From Ahaetulla prasina (lineage: Eukaryota; Chordata; Lepidosauria; Squamata; Colubridae), in contig NC_080540.1 of the NCBI RefSeq assembly GCF_028640845.1, forward strand, positions 234,457,794-234,521,793: a stretch of 64,000 bases of DNA, given 5' to 3'. Both the position numbers and the translations under genes were made by a program. The notes beneath the pieces are model-generated. The model saw only the letters and a list, made by a program, of their open reading frames with translations, did no database searches and was not told the origin of the DNA. Shown here piece by piece: positions 46,641 through 56,583 of the stretch. Numbering within the stretch: the stretch's first letter is position 1; each line of letters opens with the position of its first letter.

Positions 46641-46908
46641 CACTCACTCACTTGTATCCTTACAATTTATATTGATATTGATTGTTTCCTGATAGCTTAT
46701 TTGTACCCTATGATTATCATTAAGTGTTATACCTTAGAATTCTTGATGAACATATCTTTTCTTTTATGTACACTGAGAGCATATGCACCAAGACAAATTC
46801 CTTGTGTGTCCAATCACACTTGGCCAATAAAAAATTCTATTCTATTCTATTCTATTCTATTCTATTCTATTCTATTCTATTCTATTCTATTCTATTCTAT
46901 TCTATTCT
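46641..46908 (+). mobile_element. LINE 3' end with (ATTCT)n tail
   Basis: The 3' UTR of the family at 27241 (TTGTACCCTATGATTATCAT, CAAATTCCTTGTGTGTCCAA, TTGGCCAATAAAAAATTCTA). It runs straight into about 14 ATTCT units (46836-46907). Confidence 0.85.
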
Positions 46909-46909
46909 G

Positions 46910-47590
46910 GTTTACAGTAACCTCATAATAAAAGTACCATAGTATTAGAGTTTGTGACTTTGGTTTCCTAGTCTGATCTACCTTGGAGCACTGACATAAA
47001 CACAGATAGCTTGGCAAGTCATGTGTCAATTGTTGGAGACAGGGTCTTTAGCAGCCACTACCTCAGGCTGTTCTTGGTTCTGCACTTTTTGATCTTAGCT
47101 ATAACCCCTTAGCTTCAAAGAAGACGCTGCTAGTGCAGACTTGACCATAACCATTTTGCTAATTGATTTTTTATTTAATATCCCACATTATTTCAACCCC
47201 TAATTTGTCTTCTTTTCCCATGGGTTCATTTGAATAAAAGCGGATTTTTCTTATGTCAGATATTACCATCTGGGGAGACCCATTGTACATAATGACAATC
47301 TTTTAATATATTCTATTAGGTTTTAACAGTCTCCATATCGGCATCATAAAATGAAGATATAATGGCAGTCTATATATAATGTAGATCTTTTTTCTCTCTA
47401 TTGTCCTCTAGATTTAATATATGCTGTACAATTTAAAAAGAGAGAGCAAAAACAAACTTTCTCAGTTTTCCTCTACCTCAGCATACAGGTTCCCATATTC
47501 CACACATAAAAGGACATATTTTAGTTGTTGTTGTTTTTTTAAATAGCCACTGAGAGTGGTAAATTTAAAAGAAGCTGAAAGGAACTACTG
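46910..47590. other. Unrecognised non-coding stretch
   Basis: Nothing recognised. Confidence 0.4.
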
Positions 47591-47597
47591 CCTAGAT

Positions 47598-47732
47598 CAG
47601 AGGTCTCCAACCTTGGCAAATTCAAGCATGGAAGACTTCAACTCCCAGAATTCCTCAACCAGCAAAGCTAGCTGGGGAATTCTGGGAGTGGAAGTCCTCC
47701 AGGCTTAAAGTTGCTAAGGTTGGAGACCCCTG
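47598..47732. mobile_element. hAT-type palindromic MITE
   Basis: A 135-bp palindrome, CAGAGGTCTCCAACCTTGGC on the left and TTGGAGACCCCTG on the right. It has a perfect 8-bp duplication GCCTAGAT (47590-47597 and 47733-47740). Confidence 0.9.
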
Positions 47733-47744
47733 GCCTAGATTACT

Positions 47745-48445
47745 GTTAGACTCAAGAGTTTTGTATCTTATAAAGTCAGAATCAAAGATATAAAGTAAAG
47801 AAAAAGAAAAACTTTTTCTGTCTTTCTTTCTTTCAATATAGGAAAGCCTCCACTTTGTTACAATCCACTAACACAGTCTTGTGATTACACAAACAGCTTC
47901 CAACTTTCACTTCCTCTCAGACGCCATTTTCAGCAATCTTAATTAAAACAATAGAAAGTTTCTTTTCTTAAAGGGTAGAAGTCAGGTTTAATACTTGCAG
48001 TGCCAATGATCGATCACTTGTGTTTGTTCCGTCTGCATCCAGAGATCCAAAGAAAAATCACTTGAGCAGAGGTGGATGCTTTCTTCTTTTCCTGCTACTG
48101 CAGGAGCGTGCTGGATTTGGAGCTCAGTGGAATTATGCAGGACTCGACCCTCCGAGGTTTCACTTTCACAAAGCAAAGCCTCTGGGGAGTTCTACCGCTT
48201 TTCCGCTGCTCTTTCCCTTCCCTTTCTCCCAGGGAGGGTACTTCACGCCAGCGAGCAGCTGATTTTAGCTGTTTTCACTGGCTTTTACGATATCTCAGCA
48301 TGGGGTGCCTTTACAGGCGTCCAGCGAAGAAAGCGGCGCCACTGGAAGTCAAGAGTTTTGTATCTTGAGTGCCATGATCACTCTATCCCCTCATGATAGC
48401 TGTTTCACATTTATAACCATTAAAAACAACAACACTGTTAGGTTG
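47745..48445. other. Unrecognised; 18-bp direct repeats
   Basis: TCAAGAGTTTTGTATCTT occurs near 47751 and near 48348. The sequence between is GC-richer, with frames but no family motif. The direct repeats may be an insertion-site duplication. Confidence 0.35.
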
Positions 48446-48835
48446 AGTTTTGAAGATTTGACTGAAGTTTCATTGACATCCCTTTGTCCCATTTGGAAAC
48501 TCACAGGTGGTACATATACTATTGGTTGGGAACTACAGGCCTAGGACCATTTTGAGACAAATATTGACTTTTGGTGACATACTGATGCTAGAAGAAGTAA
48601 TTGGGAAGAAAATTTAGAAGCAGGCAGGGACATAAGCAAAAGGAAAAGCCTTTTACAAAATTATTTAGATTGTACTAGTTAGATTTGGCAACATTTCATT
48701 TAACTAAAATGTCATGCTTCACTCTTATTAATAGTTAATTATTATTAATAATTATTAATAATCCAGTCCTCTGGATCTGCCATCTATAGAAAAGCAACAC
48801 AACCCATAAGTTCTGGTTTATGTCTTGATTTAGAC

Positions 48836-48949
48836 CAGGGGTCTCCAACCTTAGCAACTTTAAGACTTGTGGACTTCAACCTCCAGAGTTCCTCAGCCAG
48901 CTTTGTTGAAGTTCACAAGTCTTAAAGTTGCCAAGATTGGAGACCCCTG
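48836..48949. mobile_element. hAT-type palindromic MITE
   Basis: A 114-bp palindrome with flanks ATTTAGAC (48828-48835) and GTTTAGAC (48950-48957), 7 of 8 matching, with central TA. Confidence 0.85.
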
Positions 48950-48983
48950 GTTTAGACAGAATTGAATCTTAGACAATCTTGAG

Positions 48984-49097
48984 CAGGGATGGGCAGCTAT
49001 GGCCTTGTGACAACCTGTGGACTTCAACTCCAAGTATTCCAACAGCCAGCATCTCTGGTTCAGGAATTCTGGGAGTTGAAGTCCACAAGTGGTCAAG
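48984..49097. mobile_element. hAT-type MITE, right end replaced
   Basis: CAGGGATGGGCAGCTATGGC, TGTGGACTTCAACTCCAAGT and the inverse TGGGAGTTGAAGTCCACAAG. The right terminus is lost at the junction with the (AATAG)n tail of the next element. Confidence 0.6.
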
Positions 49098-50215
49098 AAT
49101 AGAATAGAATAGAATAGAATAGAATAGAATAGAATAGAATAGAATAGAATAGAATAGAATAGAATTCTTTATTGGCCAAGTGTGATTGGACATACAAGGA
49201 ATTTGTCTTGGTGCATATGCTCTCAGTGTACATAAAAGAAGAGATACATTTAACATAACATAACATAACAACAGAGTTGGAAGGGACCTTGGAGGCCTTC
49301 TTGTCCAACCCCCTGCCCAGGCAGGAAACCCTACACCATCTCAGTCAGATGGTTATCCAACATTTTCTTAAAAATTTCCAGTGTTGGAGCATTCACAACT
49401 CCCGAAGGCAAGTCGTTCCACTTATTAATTGTTCTAACTGTCAGGAAATTTCTCCTTAGTTCTAAGTTGCTTCTTTCTTTGATCAGTTTCCACCCATTGC
49501 TTCTTGTTCTACCCTCAGGTGCTTTGGAGAACAGCCCGACTCCCTCTTCTTTGTGGCAGCCCCTGAGATATTGGAACACAGCTATCATGTCTCCCCTAGT
49601 CCTTCTTTTTATTAAACTAGACATACCCAGTTCCTGTAACCGTTCTTCATATGTTTTATCCTCCAGTCCCCTAATCATCTTTGTTGCTCTTCTCTGCATT
49701 CTTTCTAGAGTCTCAACATCTTTTTTACATCGTGGCAACCAAAACTGGATGCAATATTCCAAGTGTGGCCTTACCAGGGCATTATAAAGGGCATTATAAA
49801 GATTTGTCAAGAATCATAAGGTGCAACACTTAATGATAATCATAGGGTACAAATAAGCAATAAGGAACAATCAATATCAATATAAATCATAAGGATTATC
49901 AACAACAAAGTTACAGTCATACAGTCATAAGTGGAAAGAGATTGTGATGGGAACGATGAAAAGATTAATAGTAGTGCATATTTAGTAAATAGTTCGACAG
50001 TGTTGAGGGAATTATTTATTTAGCAGAGTAATGGCATTCAGAAAAAATCTGTTCTTGTGTCTAGTTGTTCTGGTGTGCAGTGCTCTATAGCGTCATTTTG
50101 ATGGTAGGAGTTGAAACAGTTTATATCCAGGATGTGAGGGATCTGTAAATATTTTCACGGCCCTCTTCCTGATTCGTGCAGTATATCTGTGGTCTTGAGG
50201 CTATCTCTATTTCAA
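49098..50215 (-). mobile_element. ATTCT-tailed LINE, split by a CR1
   Basis: Minus orientation: (AATAG)n on + at 49098-49163, then TTATTGGCCAAGTGTGATTG and AAGGAATTTGTCTTGGTGCA (the inverse of the 46800 region) to about 49255. It resumes at 49803 (TTTGTCAAGAATCATAAGGT) through the 3' UTR into a decayed ORF2 end near 50160-50200. It is the same family as 27241, 42545 and 46641. Confidence 0.8.
49256..49803 (-). mobile_element. CR1 LINE 3' end inserted in the ATTCT-tailed LINE
   Basis: Minus frame 49810-49331 encodes the CR1 ORF2 C-terminus intact over 159 codons (RPHLEYCIQFWLP, LERMQRRATKMIRGL, YEERLQELGMSSL, RRTRGDMIAVFQYL, NKWNDLPSGVV). The CR1 3' terminus is at 49267-49325 (AGAGTTGGAAGGGACCTTGG on +) with a short (TAACA)n tail. 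The uninterrupted frame marks it as relatively young. Confidence 0.9.
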
Positions 50216-50219
50216 TTAT

Positions 50220-51220
50220 GAACTTTTTTGGGAGGGGGGGGCAACTGTGATTTAGAGCTATCCATTTAGTGTCATCCCATCTAGAAGAGGGTGAGTAAAG
50301 TAGGAATCACCTTCAATGAAGAATAGAGAGTAGTAGTTACTGAGTCACTGCTGCTATATGCAACTTGTTTTCCTGCTGTGTGATAGAGGCCTGAGACAAA
50401 TGAATAAAATCTACCCATGGATCTTCCTTTTGCTTTTCATATTTGTACTAGAGGAGGAGGAGGAGGGCATTTAAATATTAAATGTAACACGAGATATCAG
50501 ATATCAGTGAAAATGTCAGTTCCACAAAAGCATTTGTATTCATTTATGATACAAATGGAAAGTAATATTTCTCTGCACTTCCCTAGCATTTTTATTAAAG
50601 GTTCCTGCTGTGCTTTGTAAGCATCCATTAATTAAGCCATGAAGTCTCCTGGAAGAAGGCAGTTTGATACAGTCCTTTTAACAATCCAACCCAGCAATAT
50701 GTAGCATAGGATTTGCAATATGTCTAATTTGACATAGTGCCTTTCAAAGGCGCATTAGAGCTGAACACTTAAATTGTTCCGTAGCTTTTCAAAATCTTAT
50801 TCTTCAGGGTGCATATTTTCATTTCAGCTTTATACTGCTTTATTGAAGGAATAATGTGCAATTTCCCATTCGCTAGAGGATTCATATTTTACCAGGAGCA
50901 CTTTAAGGTTAAGTCATGTTTTGGTATGTCTGCTAGTTACTGGAAAAAAAAGTTGGATTTAATATGCATAGGTGTAGAACTGAGTGGCATGCCGGCTGCC
51001 ACCCTCCCAAAGGCAGGAAGTATCTGACAAGACCAAGACAAAAAATTCTATTTTGATTCATTTCATTTCAGTTACACTGAATTTAATTTTAGAAAGTTAA
51101 TAGGATCATTGCCCACGTATTCAAAACTTGTACAAAATTCACTGCCATATTTTGGGAGAGTTCCGGAAGACACAGTGAAGACTTTTGATGGGTGATTGCT
51201 ATCCAGGGCCTCAGATGGTC
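50220..51220. other. Unrecognised non-coding stretch
   Basis: Nothing recognised apart from a short poly-G at 50230 and a GGA run at 50450. Confidence 0.4.
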
Positions 51221-51232
51221 TCCTGTCTATAT

Positions 51233-51318
51233 CAGGAGTTACCAATCTTGGCAACTTTAAGACTCGTGGACTTCACCTCCCAGAATTTCTCAGCCAGCCA
51301 TGCTGATCTAGATTCCTG
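51233..51318. mobile_element. Short hAT-type MITE
   Basis: CAGGAGTTACCAATCTTGGC with ACTTTAAGACTCGTGGACTT on the left; the right arm is shortened, ending ATTCCTG. Flanks are GTCTATAT and ATCTAGAA, both with central TA. Confidence 0.55.
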
Positions 51319-51672
51319 ATCTAGAATATGAATTATGGATGCATAATCTGCAATCCAACTGATTTATGTAGCATCTTGGAAGTTTTTTGTAGAACCTCAG
51401 CCCCGGTTTATCTGATTTTTATTTTTTGGGGGGGAGTCATATATTAAAACTAACTGCAAGACTGGGTAAGGCAGGAAAGGGTGAATGAAATGATTGTCAG
51501 CCCTGGAGGCCATCTTTTCTTTTGGATCTTCAGGGCTGCCACACTTAGTCTGTGGGAAACTGGAAGGAGTGGGGGTTGCATGGAGTTGGTAGAAGTAGTT
51601 AGCCATAACAACATTCTTTTCTCTGAGAGTAAAGGACGTTCAGCCTGCACCTGGAGTGGCGGGACTGGGAGG

Positions 51673-51677
51673 CATCT
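51673..51677. repeat. Target-site duplication CATCT
   Basis: Matches CATCT at 57103-57107 exactly. Five base pairs is usual for Ty3/Gypsy integrases. Confidence 0.95.
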
Positions 51678-52196
51678 TGTCGTGTCCCACTCCTCCGCTG
51701 ACGGCCGGGTCAGGGAAATCCGAATCAGGCTTGCCTCTGCAGCTCTGCCCAAAGTCCTAGCAAAGTCCTCAGAGCAGGCAGGAGACCAGTAAGTGACTTC
51801 AGCAAGATAAGTTCGACTTTTGCCTGACTCAGAGACTGCCAGAAAGCAGATCCTTTATATAGGCCATGGGGTGTGGCTCCATGACTCAGCACTCATTAAG
51901 GCCTGCCCCTCCCTTCCTTCTGTTGCCTCCGCCTATCCAATCTTCTGATGCGAGGGTCACTCCAATCAGCTGTTGGTAATAAACCCTCCTCAGGCTCACA
52001 TGCTGTGGAGGAGGGGGAGGGGTCTAGCTGCTCCGTTTGCCTGGGCATGGAGTCAGGGCTGGGGCCGGGAGGTGCTCCTTCTTCTGCAGTTTGTCTGGGC
52101 ATGGAGCCAGGACTGGGGCCGGGAGGCATACATTCCTCCATGTTTGGGAGCAGATAAGAAGGCCCCGGCTGCTCTGAGGGCGGGCAAGACACAACA
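51678..52196 (-). repeat. 3' LTR of the chromovirus
   Basis: 519 bp, + strand TGTCGTG ... ACACAACA. It differs from the 5' LTR at four transitions. Its U3 carries the last 100 codons of the pol frame (stop at 51896). A TATA box (TATATAAAG on minus) lies in the same relative place as in the 5' LTR. Confidence 0.95.
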
Positions 52197-52224
52197 CTAT
52201 CCCTCACTGCAGGGCCCTTCCCCC
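52197..52224 (-). other. Polypurine tract region of the chromovirus
   Basis: Upstream of the 3' LTR the element strand reads GGGGGAAGGG (52215-52224) and then GTGAGGGATAG directly abutting the LTR. Either could prime plus-strand DNA synthesis; the abutting one is positioned as expected. Confidence 0.5.
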
Positions 52225-55200
52225 GGGGTTGACGATCGGGATGCGGTCGGGCCGGGTTCTGCTCGTGGAAGGCCCGCATCAGGTCCGGGGCATGGACGTC
52301 GGAGGCATTGACCCAGGTGAACTCGGTCCCGTACCCTTGCCACGCAACTAGGTATTGGAAGCGCCCCTTCAGCCAGCGGGAGTCGCGTATGCTGTGCATC
52401 TCGTACTCCTCCACCCCGTCCTCGTCGACAGCGACGGGTGGCACCAGGCGCCGGAGGGGAGACGGCGGGGCCTCAGGGACCGGCAAGGACCGATGGAAGA
52501 CGGGATGGATCCGCATGGAACGTGGCAGGGTCAGCCGGTAGGCCACCGGATTGATGACTGCCTCGACGGGGAACGGACCGATGAACCGGTGGTCCAGTTT
52601 CTTCGCCGGCCGGTCAGACGGGAGATGCTTTGTGGAGAGCCACACGCGGTCTCCGACCACCAGCGGGGGTGTTGCCTGTCGGGAACGATCAGCGACCCGC
52701 TTGTAGTCCTCCTTCGCCCGATTCAGCTGCCGACGCACCATCTGCTGGACCGCGTGCAACTTGGAGAGAAAGGACTGTGTCTCGGGAACCGGGGAGTCCG
52801 GGGGCGCCAGAGGGAAGAGCCGCGGATGGTACCCTAAGTTGGCCTGGAACGGGGTAGTCTGGGTGGAGGTGTGTTGGGAGTTGTTGAATGCGAACTCCGC
52901 CAGGGACAGGTAATCGGCCCAGTTGTCCTGCTGTTGGTTCACAAAGCACCGGAGGTACTGTTCCAGGATGCCGATGATCTTCTCCGTCCCGCCGTCGGTC
53001 TCCAGATGGTGCGCCGACGACAGGCACACCTGCACCTCCAATGCGGCCATCAGGCTCTTCCAAAAGCGAGCCGTGAACTGCACCCCACGGTCCGACACCA
53101 CCCTGTCCGGCAGACCGTGGAGGCGGAAGATGTGCTGCAAGAAGAGACGGGCCGTCTTGGTGGCGGTGGGCAGCCCGCGGCACGGGATGAAGTGTGCCAT
53201 CTTGGTGAGCATGTCCACCACAACCAGCACCGTGGTGAACCCCGAGGACGGCGGCAGGTCCGTCAGGAAGTCCATGGAAATCGCCCCCCAGGGTCTGTCA
53301 GGAGTCGGCAAGGGCTGGAGGAGACCGGGAGGGGCCCCCGTGGCGGCCTTGGCTTGCCGGCACGGCACGCAGGACGTCACATAGGCATGGACATCATGCC
53401 GCACCCGGGGCCACCAGAAGGTCCGCATTACCAGGTTGAGAGTCTTGAAAAACCCGAAATGGCCCGCGGCAGGGTTGTCGTGGCACTGGGTCAGGACGAG
53501 GGACCGGAGCGGCGCCGTGGGCACATACAACTGCCCCCGGAACTTGAGTACGTCATCTTCCAATGTCCACGGAGACGTGGGGACCGCCTCTGCTCGCCGC
53601 TGCTGAGACCAGGCGTCTTGGCGCTGCGCCTCTTGCACCCGGGCCCGTAAGTCTACCGGTTCCCGGGCGGCGGCCAAGGCTTCCGCCGGCAGTACGGTCC
53701 ATGGAGGAAGAGGGTCTTGGGCGCTCAGGTACTCCGGCTTACGGGACAGGGTGTCCGCCCTCCGGTTGTGGCCGCTGGGGATATAGGTGACACGGAAGTT
53801 GAACCGGGCGAAGAACAGCGACCACCGGATCTGCCGCTGGTTCAACTTCCGAGCCGTGGTGAGATGTTCGAGGTTCCGATGGTCCGTTCGGACCTCCACC
53901 TGATGCCGGGCCCCCTCCAGGTGGTGCCGCCACGGCTCGAACGCGGCCTTGATAGCCAGCAACTCCTTTTCCCAGATGGTATAGTTGTGCTCGGAAGGGT
54001 TGAGCTTCCGCGAGTAGTACGCGCAGGGAAAAAGAGTGCCGCCATCCGCCGGGGCCTGTAGCAGCACCGCTCCGAGGGCGACGTTGGAGGCGCCGTCTCC
54101 ACCACAAAAGGCCGGTGCGGGTCGGGATGTTGCAGGATGGGCTCCGTGATGAAAGCCTTCTTGAGAGCCGTGAAGGCTTCCTCCTGCGGGGGACCCCACC
54201 GGAACGGGACCTTCTTCTGGAGGAGCTGGGTGAGCGGAGCCATCAGCATGGCGAAGCCTGGGATGAAGGTTCGATAGTAATTGGCGAAGCCCAGCAGCCG
54301 CTGGACATCCTTCACCCGACGCGGGGCTTCCCAGCTGCTCAGGGCCTCCACCTTGCGCGGGTCCATGGCGATCCCCTCGGGTGAGAGGATGTGCCCGAGG
54401 AACTCGATGGACGACCGGAGGAAAAAGCACTTCTCCAGCTTGGCGTAGAGCTGGTGCTCCCGCAGGCGCTGCAGGACCAGGCGGAGGTGCTGGAGGTGAC
54501 TTTCCCTGGACCGGGAGTAGACCAGGATGTCGTTCAGGTAGATCACCACGAACTGATCCAACATGTCCCGGAACACATCGTTCATAAAATGTTGGAAGAC
54601 GGCGGGGGCGTTGGTCAGCCCGAACGGCATGACCGTGTACTCGTAGTGTCCGTACCGGGTGCCGAACGCCGTCTTCCACTCGTCCCCTTCACGCATCCGC
54701 ACCAGGTTGTAGGCCCCCCGGAGGTCGAGCTTGGCAAAGATGGAGGCCTCCCGCAGCCGGTCCATCAGCTTCGGGATGAGCGGCAGGGGGTAGCGATTCT
54801 GCACCGTGATGGCGTTCAGCCGGCGGTAGTCGCAACACAGGCGCAAATCCCCCATCTTCTTTTTTACGAAGAGGACCGGGGCCGACAGAGGGACTTGGAA
54901 GGCCGGATGAACCCTCGGGCCAGATTTTTGTCCAGAAAGTCCCTGAGGGCGGCCAACTCGGGCTCGGACATGGAATACAGGCGTCCCGTTGGCAGCGGGG
55001 CGCCGGGTTGCAGGTCCACGGGGCAGTCGTAGGGCCAGTGCGGGGGTAAGCGGTCCACCTCCTTTTCGCTGAAGACGTCAGCGAAGTCCTGCAGCTCAGG
55101 GGGCACGGCGACGGCCGGGGTGAAGACGTCCTGGCCGGCGCAGGTGTGGCGGATGTGGTCGACACACTGCAGGCTGGGGAACGAGATGGCGTTCCGCGAC

Positions 55201-55587
55201 CAGGCCACCTGAGGGTCGTGCGTCCGCAGCCAGGCCAGTCCGAGGATCACTGGGAAGTGGAGGTCCGCCATCACGTAGAAGCGAATCGCCTCCTCGTGGT
55301 CCCCGATGGCGAGGCGCAAGGGCTGCGTGGCGAAGTTAATGGGTCCGGCCACCAGCTCCCTCCCGTCGATGGTCTCGACGCTCATCGGAGGGTCTACCGG
55401 AACCAAGGGGACACCAAAATGGTCCACGAAGGCCCGGTCCATAAAGTTCGTGGTGGCCCCCGAATCCACCAGCGCGTGCGCCGGGATCCCTTCTGGCCGG
55501 TCACCCACCCACATCCGGGTGTCCAAAATCAGGTGCCGAGGGGGCCCGGGGTCCACGTCGGCCATGTCTGGCGGGGGCTTGGTCCGT

Positions 55588-55631
55588 GCCCGGCCTAGGG
55601 TTTCCCCTGGGCCGGGCCTGCCCCGTTTCCC
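55588..55631 (-). promoter_or_regulatory. -1 ribosomal frameshift signal, gag to pol
   Basis: On the element strand: the slippery heptamer GGGAAAC (55625-55631) in the gag phase G GGA AAC, a 7-nt spacer GGGGCAG, then a hairpin (55588-55617). The hairpin is an 8-bp stem GCCCGGCC/GGCCGGGC, a C-A mismatch, and a 4-bp AGGG/CCCT stem closed by a GAAA tetraloop. The gag stop TAG lies in the hairpin. The frame needed for pol is exactly -1. Mammalian PEG10, a domesticated sushi gag-pol, is known to use the same heptamer. Confidence 0.9.
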
Positions 55632-56554
55632 GACTGGCCAGGCCGGGATTCTGGGATGGGCATACGTGCTCCGCCGCGCTTCCTGGGGCATGCGGCGGCG
55701 AAATGGCCGGGCTCCCCACAGTACAAGCAAAGCCCCCCTTGGCGCCTCCGGCTCCGCTCCTGGGCCGTCAGGCGAGGCCTGGCCGCTCCTAACTCCATGG
55801 GCTCCTCGGCGGCGGCCACGAAGCGCGGGGTGGCCCGGGACGGGGTCGGCACGGGTCGAGGGAGGGCGACAGTCTTTGACGGTTGCTGGCAGCGACAGGG
55901 CGGGCGTTGCTGGAGACGGGTGTCGAGGCACAGGCAGAGGGGCACCAGGTCAACGAGGGTCCGCGGCGCCTCCACCCGAGCCAGCTCGTCCTGGAGCTCT
56001 TCCGAAAGGCCCCTCTTGAACGCGTCCGCTAGTGCCGTGTCGTTCCAGTCCGAATCATGGTACAGCAACCGGAATTCCGCGATGTACTCCCGGAGGGGGT
56101 GGGGCCCTTGTTGGATCTCTCCGAGGCGCCAGGCAGCCGTCTGGGCCCGCACAGGGTCTTCATACATCAGGCGCAGTTGCCCCCAGAACCCCTGGTAGTC
56201 CGCCAGCAAGGGGCTGTCCCTGAGCACCAAGGGCGTGGCCCACTGCGCAGCCTGGCCAGACAACAGGTTCATCATGAAGGCCACCCTGGCCCGGTCATCT
56301 GGAAAGTCCCCCGGCCGCATTGCCATATAGGTCTGGCACTGGGCCATGAAGGCCGGGAACATCTCCATCCGTCCTGAGAACTTCTCCGGCACCGGTACCG
56401 GGCTGTGGCGCTGAGGAGGAGGAGGAGGAGGAGGTTGGACTGCTGGGGCATTCCCAGCAGCCAGTTGAGCAGTCAGCTGGGGGACTTGCTGTTGCAGTTG
56501 CTGGTTATCTGCTTGTAGCTGCTGCACAATCAGCGCCAGCTGTTGCTGATCCAT
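55595..56554 (-). CDS. gag: Chromovirus Gag
   Basis: An intact frame of 319 codons. The start is chosen at the ATG at 56552-56554 (MDQQQLALIVQQLQ), 30 nt into the transcript region below the 5' LTR. The upstream in-frame extension would run into the LTR. Residues 1-45 are Gln-rich with heptad leucines, likely a coiled coil. The centre (FSGRMEMFPAFMAQCQTYMA, WATPLVL, LRLMYEDP, YIAEFRLLYHDSDWN) is the retrotransposon Gag capsid domain. A single CCHC knuckle LCLYCGEPGHFAAACP (C-x2-C-x4-H-x4-C) near the C-terminus would bind RNA. No defect is seen, so this copy could still make Gag. It forms the particle in which reverse transcription occurs, and its 3' end carries the frameshift signal into pol. 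Confidence 0.92.
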   Translation of the reverse strand: MDQQQLALIVQQLQADNQQLQQQVPQLTAQLAAGNAPAVQPPPPPPPQRHSPVPVPEKFSGRMEMFPAFMAQCQTYMAMRPGDFPDDRARVAFMMNLLSGQAAQWATPLVLRDSPLLADYQGFWGQLRLMYEDPVRAQTAAWRLGEIQQGPHPLREYIAEFRLLYHDSDWNDTALADAFKRGLSEELQDELARVEAPRTLVDLVPLCLCLDTRLQQRPPCRCQQPSKTVALPRPVPTPSRATPRFVAAAEEPMELGAARPRLTAQERSRRRQGGLCLYCGEPGHFAAACPRKRGGARMPIPESRPGQSGNGAGPAQGKP

Positions 56555-56570
56555 CTTGTAGATGTGTGAG

Positions 56571-56581
56571 GAGTCAGGCAA
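56571..56581 (-). other. Primer-binding region, self-complementary type
   Basis: Two bases inside the 5' LTR boundary the element strand reads TTGCCTGACTC. It is fully complementary to GAGTCAGGCAA in the LTR (56726-56736), at the predicted RNA 5' end. There is no TGG-type tRNA match at the LTR edge. This matches self-priming as known for Tf1 and proposed for sushi elements. Confidence 0.8.
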
Positions 56582-56583
56582 GA

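Larger units (their letters stand above)
51896..55631 (-). pseudogene. pol: Chromovirus Pol (PR-RT-RNaseH-IN-chromodomain), broken
   Basis: Entered by a -1 frameshift at 55625-55631. Protease: ALVDSGATTNFM near 55450-55475. RT: PFGLTNAPAVFQHFMNDVF and the catalytic box YLNDILVYS at 54526-54550, where YLDD is expected; codon 54532-54534 reads AAC (Asn) for GAC. RNase H: LLAIKAAFEPWRHHLEG, TDHRNLEHL. Integrase: H-x6-H-x29-C-x2-C zinc site (to about 53355), then Asp (MDFLTDLP), Asp (VSDRG, about 53090) and Glu (DGGTEK) with exactly 35 residues between the last two. The GPF motif (FIGPFPVEAV) precedes a chromodomain (about 52255-52412; FQYLVAWQGYG). One indel near 54880-54900, before LFVKKK, breaks the RT N-terminus. 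A second near 54091-54095 removes the frame at the first RNase H Asp (FVVET-DAS region). The stop lies inside the 3' LTR. Confidence 0.9.

Noticed and set aside
46836..46907. Regular short repeats as a CRISPR array or satellite
   Set aside because: Perfect pentamers without spacers, attached to a LINE 3' end; a microsatellite.
48325..48345. TGGCGCC (minus strand) as a retroviral tRNA-Lys primer site
   Set aside because: No paired LTRs or gag/pol around it; seven bases occur easily by chance.
52308..56377. Long + strand frames opposite gag-pol (up to about 260 codons)
   Set aside because: Antisense shadows of a GC-rich coding sequence; they show no domain motifs.
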